Shown one piece after another: positions 59,015-64,000 of a stretch of DNA of 64,000 bases. The notes under the pieces were generated by a model, which was not told where the DNA came from, ran no database searches, and saw nothing but the letters and a program-made list of their open reading frames with translations. The position numbers and the translations under genes are program-made. Every line of letters begins with the position of its first letter. Within the stretch, counting starts at the first letter, position 1. Source of the stretch: Epiperipatus broadwayi (lineage: Eukaryota; Onychophora; Udeonychophora; Euonychophora; Peripatidae); NCBI GenBank assembly GCA_028023455.1, contig JAQFVV010000043.1, positions 788,001-852,000 of the forward strand, given 5' to 3'.

Positions 59015-59081
59015 CTCATCCAATATCCCCAGACTAGTTTCTGGCTTGTGGCCTTCATCAGTGAGGAGCCTTGGATCTGAT
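59015..59081 (-). ncRNA. Type I hammerhead ribozyme, array unit 1
   Basis: Minus strand: outer stem I ATCCAA (complement at 59071-59076) pairs with TTGGAT (complement 59018-59023); inner stem I is CCTCA/TGGGG. Core CTGATGA, stem II GGC-CACAA-GCC, GAAA, palindromic stem III ACTAGT, C17 at 59032. Cleavage is expected between 59032 and 59031 (GUC). The base pair closing stem II is A-A, a departure from the usual G-C. Confidence 0.82.
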
Positions 59082-59480
59082 AGCACTGCACCTAGATCTT
59101 AGGATCTAATGCAACCCTCCAGCACCCACCTTTTAACTCTATTTAACTACAAAACTATGAGAATGAAATTGAAAACACTATTAATATTTTCAATCCAAGC
59201 TCAATAGCTTATATAGTCATATGGGTCTGAACTCAATTCAGTACCCATACATTTTGGTGTCTTTGGCTCTTTAACAACCATAGCCACCACTATCCTATTA
59301 GGCAGGATTGGTGTTAAACCACTAAACATCACATGATCACTATCTCATACTAGCACAATAATTGTTATTAAACAATTCAAAACAAAACAACACTCTCCAT
59401 ATAGTAGTGCCATCTTGTGCTAACAAGAGCAATCAATGGATGCCAGAAGGCTTGTGCATAAAATCCCTATCTAGTGCCTA

Positions 59481-59547
59481 CTCATCCAATATCCCCAGAC
59501 TAGTTTCTGGCTTGTGGCCTTCATCAGTGAGGAGCCTTGGATCTGAG
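59481..59547 (-). ncRNA. Type I hammerhead ribozyme, array unit 2
   Basis: Same as unit 1, shifted by 466, and with GAG/CTC extending the outer end of stem I. Confidence 0.82.
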
Positions 59548-59946
59548 AGCACTGCACCTAGATCTTAGGATCTAATGCAACCCTCCAGCACGCACCTTTT
59601 AACTCTATTTAACTACAAAACTATGAGAATGAAATTGAAAACACTATTAATATTTTCAATCCAAGCTCAATAGCTTATATAGTCATATGGGTCTGAACTC
59701 AATTCAGTACCCATACATTTTGGTGTCTTTGGCTCTTTAACAACCATAGCCACCACTATCCTATTAGGCAGGATTGGTGTTAAACCACTAAACATCACAT
59801 GATCACTATCTCATACTAGCACAATAATTGTTATTAAACAATTCAAAACAAAACAACACTCTCCATATAGTAGTGCCATCTTGTGCTAACAAGAGCAATC
59901 AATGGATGCCAGAAGGCTTGTGCATAAAATCCCTATCTAGTGCCTG

Positions 59947-60013
59947 CTCATCCAATATCTCCAGACTAGTTTCTGGCTTGTGGCCTTCATCAGTGAGGAG
60001 CCTTGGATCTGAG
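59947..60013 (-). ncRNA. Type I hammerhead ribozyme, array unit 3
   Basis: As unit 1, with TGGAG in place of TGGGG in inner stem I (one C-A mismatch). Core and stem III unchanged. Confidence 0.78.
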
Positions 60014-60412
60014 AGCACTGCACCTAGATCTTAGGATCTAATGCAACCCTCCAGCACCCACCTTTTAACTCTATTTAACTACAAAACTATGAGAATGAAA
60101 TTGAAAACACTATTAATATTTTCAATCCAAGCTCAATAGCTTATATAGTCATATGGGTCTGAACTCAATTCAGTACCCATACATTTTGGTGTCTTTGGCT
60201 CTTTAACAACCATAGCCACCACTATCCTATTAGGCAGGATTGGTGTTAAACCACTTAACATCACATGATCACTATCTCATACTAGCACAATAATTGTTAT
60301 TAAACAATTCAAAACAAAACAACACTCTCCATATAGTAGTGCCATCTTGTGCTAACAAGAGCAATCAATGGATGCCAGAAGGCTTGTGCATAAAATCCCT
60401 ATCTAGTGCCTG

Positions 60413-60479
60413 CTCATCCAATATCTCCAGACTAGTTTCTGGCTTGTGGCCTTCATCAGTGAGGAGCCTTGGATCTGAG
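60413..60479 (-). ncRNA. Type I hammerhead ribozyme, array unit 4
   Basis: Identical variant to unit 3 (TGGAG in stem I), shifted by 466. Confidence 0.78.
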
Positions 60480-63120
60480 AGCACTGCACCTAGATCTTAG
60501 GATCTAATGCAACCCTCCAGCACCCACCTTTTAACTCTATTTAACTACAAAACTATGAGAATGAAATTGAAAACACTATTAATATTTTCAATCCAAGCTC
60601 AATAGCTTATATAGTCATATGGGTCTGAACTCAATTCAGTACCCATACATTTTGGTGTCTTTGGCTCTTTAACAACCATAGCCACCACTATCCTATTAGG
60701 CAGGATTGGTGTTAAACCACTTAACATCACATGATCACTATCTCATACTAGCACAATAATTGTTATTAAACAATTCAAAACAAAACAACACTCTCCATAT
60801 AGTAGTGACATTCATACACTTTATTTTAAAATATATTATCTAAATTATTAAATTATTCCATTATAAAATTTTATATCATCAACAAATTAATGCTTTATGT
60901 TTTCCTAATCTTATAAAAAAAAATTTAGATTTAAACTAGGTTAATAAAATAAAAGGAATCAAAACTATAATTACATATTTTCTTGACAATAGTTCCTGAT
61001 AAGTCCAAAATGTTTATTATTTTCTCTAGAGTTTTTAAAATGTTCTCCTCAAAGTGTGTTAAAGTTTAAAAATAAAAAATAAATATTAATCCATTTAGTA
61101 AAATTTATAGAAAATAATCCTTGGTTTTAGTATTTAGGACAATAATTATTAAATCATAATATTAATTAATCCCATGAAATTTCTTCAATATTCTCTGCTA
61201 ATATTCTCTGCGGTGTATCCGATGCATCACTCCATCTAGCTTAACTTTAAAAATATTCGGTAAACTTTTTTTACAATATTTCCCTGGATCCATTTTTTAT
61301 TCAACTGTGTGTTCACTTTTTTTATATAAGTTTCCCTTTTAATACATTTAAACTTTCATTTGGTATTTTTTTATATATCACCTTTTTAAAAAAAACTTCA
61401 AGGACTTTTAAACAAATGTTTTCTAAATACATTTTAAACAATTCTAAGACTGGAATTTTTAATATCAAAAAACGCTTCAGTAACATATTCTCCTGGGTTC
61501 TTTCTTTAACTCTTGAAAATATTTTTTTTAAAAAAATGTTACCTTCGGAAAGGATATAACATTTTACTCCTTTGATATTATTTTATAAAAACGATTCATA
61601 AGATATAATTGTCTTATTACTATTTTAAAAAATAAATCTTGGATAAAGCTTATAAATAATGCATCACAAATCCTTTTTTAAACGGCATATAGTTTTCCAG
61701 TTAAGCTTCCAGCACAATGTCCGTATTGTTCTTTTATGAGTTAGAACAGTCCTCCGGTTAAGCATAACTAAAGCTGTATTATAATTTAAACATATTTTAT
61801 TTCGTAGTATATCCATTTTTCATTGCGAAGTTTAGGTCAAATTTCAGATAAAATAATCCTGGCAAGTACTTTAAAAATTAGAAAATCATTTTCACGAAGT
61901 TCCCAAATATATATATATTTTTAAACTCTCTTTTGCAAAATACTTCTAAAAATATCAATTAGTTTTTTGCAAATAAAACTATAAGAAAGTATTAAAAATT
62001 GACTAAAATAAAATTTAAAAATACTATCTCTTTGATAGCTGCTAATATACCTTTCTCTGGTTTCAACACATTATTAAATCTCCCCCGATACCCCGTGCAA
62101 TTCATATTTATAGTCTGTAAGAATACCTCATTTGATTGGTTGATTCTTACTTTTAGCTTGAGAACAAATTTACATATTTTTTTAGTTTTACAGAATTATA
62201 TTTGAAAAAATAAAATTTATGACGTAATAACTCAAAAATATTATTTAAAATATTACTTTTAAATCAATTATTACTTTATCAAAATTATTTAAACATTTAA
62301 AATAACTTTTAAAATAATTTTAATAACCTATTCCATTTATCTATTTTTATTTAAACAAAATATTTAATTTTTTTTATATTATGAGTGTATTCGTCTTTAT
62401 TACATCATTTAAACATGTTATATGATAGTTAACTTAATATTTAATATTTGCTTTATGCTAGGTGATAATTCCATCCAATTCTATAATGCAATCTTTTAAA
62501 ATATTTTAAACTTTGTTATTAATTCAAACAAGCAGTGTGTGTGAAAGTATGCATTATACGTGTCACATAATCAATAACTTTGACAGACGATTTTTTAATC
62601 TATTTCTCTGCCCAGACTAATAAAATTGATACACTTATTATATTTAATAATATAATTATAAAATTTGGAAGAACAATTTAGAAAATATAGAACTAGATAT
62701 AACCCTCACCATCACAAAACTAATTTTTAAAATATACGATATTAATTTTGATTATTAAACATAGTTTATAAATTTAAATACTGTATAACATTTATTACTA
62801 TAAGTTTTAAACTATTAAAATCGAACTTTTTAAATATACTTTTAATATTTATAGCTGAGTTATTTAATATGGCCAGCTTTTACAACCATATGCAACAATA
62901 TTTAAAGCTTTACATAACTATTTTTTAAATGATTCGCTATAATTTTATATACTACGTATTTGCTTTAGCCTCAAATTGTACTTTAAAAATATAATTGACA
63001 AACTATAATTAATGTATTAAAAGAACATATTCTAAAATTTAAAATTTTTAATAATTGATTGTTATGAACTATTACTGACCTGTAGAAAAGGGCACAATAT
63101 ATATATATCATTGTGATAAA

Positions 63121-63883
63121 TATGGTTTTAATTTCTCCTTATTTGTAAAAATGAAAAATACTTAATTGTAAATTATTAGAGAAAAAAAAATATAGTTAGT
63201 AATAAATTTGGCTGAACGTTTTCGAGGAACCATGCCTCATACTCATAGCCTTCGTGAAAATGTACTTGATATATGTAAATGAGAATATTCAAATGAGTTA
63301 CTGTTAAGTAGCCCATTTTTTCGAAATGTCGAAGCACGTGTCTCTTCTGTTGATTGCATGGATGTCTCTGTTAATGTAGAATGCCTCTTTTATCTTTCTC
63401 CACATGTGGTGTACTCCATTTCCTGCCCCCAGGCCGGATGCCATGCCACATATTATGGGGAAACGAAAGCCACAATTAACACCAGGTTGGCTCAACATCG
63501 GTACACCTTCAATAGAGCCCAAACGAACAGCAGTACATCTTCTGCATTTTTTGAACATACTAAACAATCAGGGCACAATTTCATACCCGCTAATCCCGTT
63601 ATTTTATGCTCAGAACCAAACAACTACAGGAGAAAGATAAAAGAGGCATTCTACATTAACAGAGACATCCATGCAATCAACAGAAGAGACACGTGCTTCG
63701 ACATTTCGAAAAAATGGGCTACTTAACAGTAACTCATTTGAATATTCTCATTTACATATATCAAGTACATTTTCACGAAGGCTATGAGTATGAGGCACGG
63801 TTCCTCGAAAACGTTCAGCCAAATTTATTACTAACTATATTTTTTTTTCTCTAATAATTTACAATTAAGTATTTTTCATTTTT
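63121..63883. mobile_element. Penelope-like element fragment, palindromic, with 18-bp flanking direct repeats
   Basis: The arms (about 63149-63400 and 63631-63883) are near-perfect inverted copies around a 230-bp spacer, and the right part codes for the C-terminal GIY-YIG endonuclease. The direct repeats ATATATCATTGTGATAAA at 63103-63120 and 63884-63901 bracket the insertion and look like a target-site duplication. Penelope-like elements often insert with inverted or partial terminal copies. The reverse transcriptase is missing. The left flank overlaps the start of repeat copy C. Confidence 0.85.
63358..63726 (+). pseudogene. Penelope-like GIY-YIG endonuclease C-terminus
   Basis: Frame of 122 codons. 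Residues 17-41 hold the endonuclease start, VVYSISCPQAGCHATYYGET: a V-Y-S-I strand, two Cys of the zinc-binding CX4-5C seen in Penelope-like proteins, and Y-Y-G-E-T in place of YIG. TRLAQHR supplies the expected Arg and FFEHTKQSGH the His-rich stretch. IKEAFYINRD provides the catalytic Glu region and the end INRRDTCFDISKKWAT is the usual INRD-x-G...W tail. The first 12 or so codons come from the inverted left arm rather than from the original protein, so the Met is fortuitous. Without the RT it is a relic. Confidence 0.85.
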
Positions 63884-64000
63884 ATATATCATTGTGATAA
63901 AATAAGAACAGATCTCTACTCCAGTGCCACCTATAGTAAGTTATGGAGAGAGCTGCCCTTATTTTATCATATATTGATTAAGATAAAAAATTAGGTGCCT

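Larger units (their letters stand above)
58917..60807 (-). mobile_element. Tandem array of four 466-bp hammerhead (retrozyme-like) units
   Basis: Length is exactly 4 x 466 + 27: four near-identical units plus a 27-bp terminal direct repeat (CAAAACAACACTCTCCATAT and seven more bases at 58917 and 60781). Units differ at only a few positions; units 3 and 4 share CTGCTCATCCAATATCTCC. Each has one hammerhead on the minus strand, so a minus-strand transcript could self-cleave to 466-nt monomers. No protein-coding capacity is evident: the repeated 68-codon plus-strand frames are by-products of the repeat. Inserted in copy C of the 5-kb repeat. Confidence 0.93.
56236..63096 (-). repeat. Unclassified 5-kb noncoding element, copy C (inverted, interrupted)
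   Basis: Reverse-strand copy: its start (complement of TGTGCCCTTTTCTACAG) is at 63096 and its end (complement of AAGGTTAGA) is at 56236. It resembles copy A closely along its length. A family-1 hammerhead array (58917-60807) interrupts it in an A-rich run; without it the length is about 5.0 kb, equal to A. B and C sit tail to tail, forming a large imperfect palindrome centred near 56230. Confidence 0.88.

Noticed and set aside
59362-60500. Three identical-looking 68-codon plus-strand frames in the 466-bp array, plus relatives at 39354 and 39903
   Set aside because: They are the same noncoding repeat read through. The frames run antisense to the ribozymes, and the start and stop fall wherever the repeat allows. 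No protein family resemblance.
42868-63096. The large B/C inverted arrangement as a chromosomal inversion breakpoint
   Set aside because: Each copy has its own TA-flanked ends, so independent insertions explain it. A misassembly is also possible in view of the adapter contamination nearby.
63206-63850. A hammerhead in the Penelope-like arms
   Set aside because: The hairpin and GAAA are present, but the preceding strand reads AGUAUGA rather than CUGANGA. I therefore report only a structural resemblance.

Overview
The window is AT-rich (about three-quarters A+T by eye), intron-dominated DNA from an animal. Its only recognisable host gene is the minus-strand ciliary central-apparatus gene HYDIN. 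Five internal exons (41296-41459, 30662-30838, 21537-21653, 20433-20592, 1992-2164) have good splice sites, and their reading phases fit each other in sequence. Introns are 10.5, 9.0, 0.9 and 18.3 kb, and the gene continues past both window edges. A HYDIN gene implies a metazoan with motile cilia or flagellated sperm. I cannot name the species; a compact genome is excluded. No bacterial-type gene, CRISPR array or operon is present.

Almost everything else is mobile-element debris in or beside HYDIN introns. It includes RTE/BovB-like LINE relics (2.36-3.72, 4.69-6.89, 34.64-35.11, 42.23-42.60 kb), two other LINE relics (33.70-34.56 and 36.49-37.11 kb), tRNA-derived SINEs (15.29, 35.69, 37.5-38.06 kb) and a Penelope-like element piece with a GIY-YIG endonuclease C-terminus inside a palindrome (63.12-63.88 kb). 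A noncoding repeat of about 5 kb is present three times (42.87-47.85 +, 51.74-56.23 +, 56.24-63.10 -).

The most interesting layer is a set of small elements carrying complete or decayed type I hammerhead ribozymes (HHRs): CUGANGA core, hairpin II, GAAA, a very short and often palindromic stem III, and two pairing strands of stem I. At least four sequence-unrelated families are visible. (1) A 466-bp unit, four perfect-period tandem copies at 58.92-60.81 kb plus many single or head-to-head copies. (2) A ~0.4-kb unit in direct and inverted copies at 47.87-49.45 kb. (3) A foldback SINE-like family (best ribozyme at 9819-9886). (4) An isolated ribozyme at 30998-31044, with a further one at 30345-30410. 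These look like metazoan retrozymes: non-autonomous elements whose multimeric RNA would self-cleave to unit-length monomers. A Penelope-like element, the proposed type of partner, is present as a fragment.

Two stretches at 48041-48059 and 48189-48209 are Illumina library adapters flanking a 129-bp insert. They are an assembly artefact, and the sequence of that repeat copy should not be trusted.
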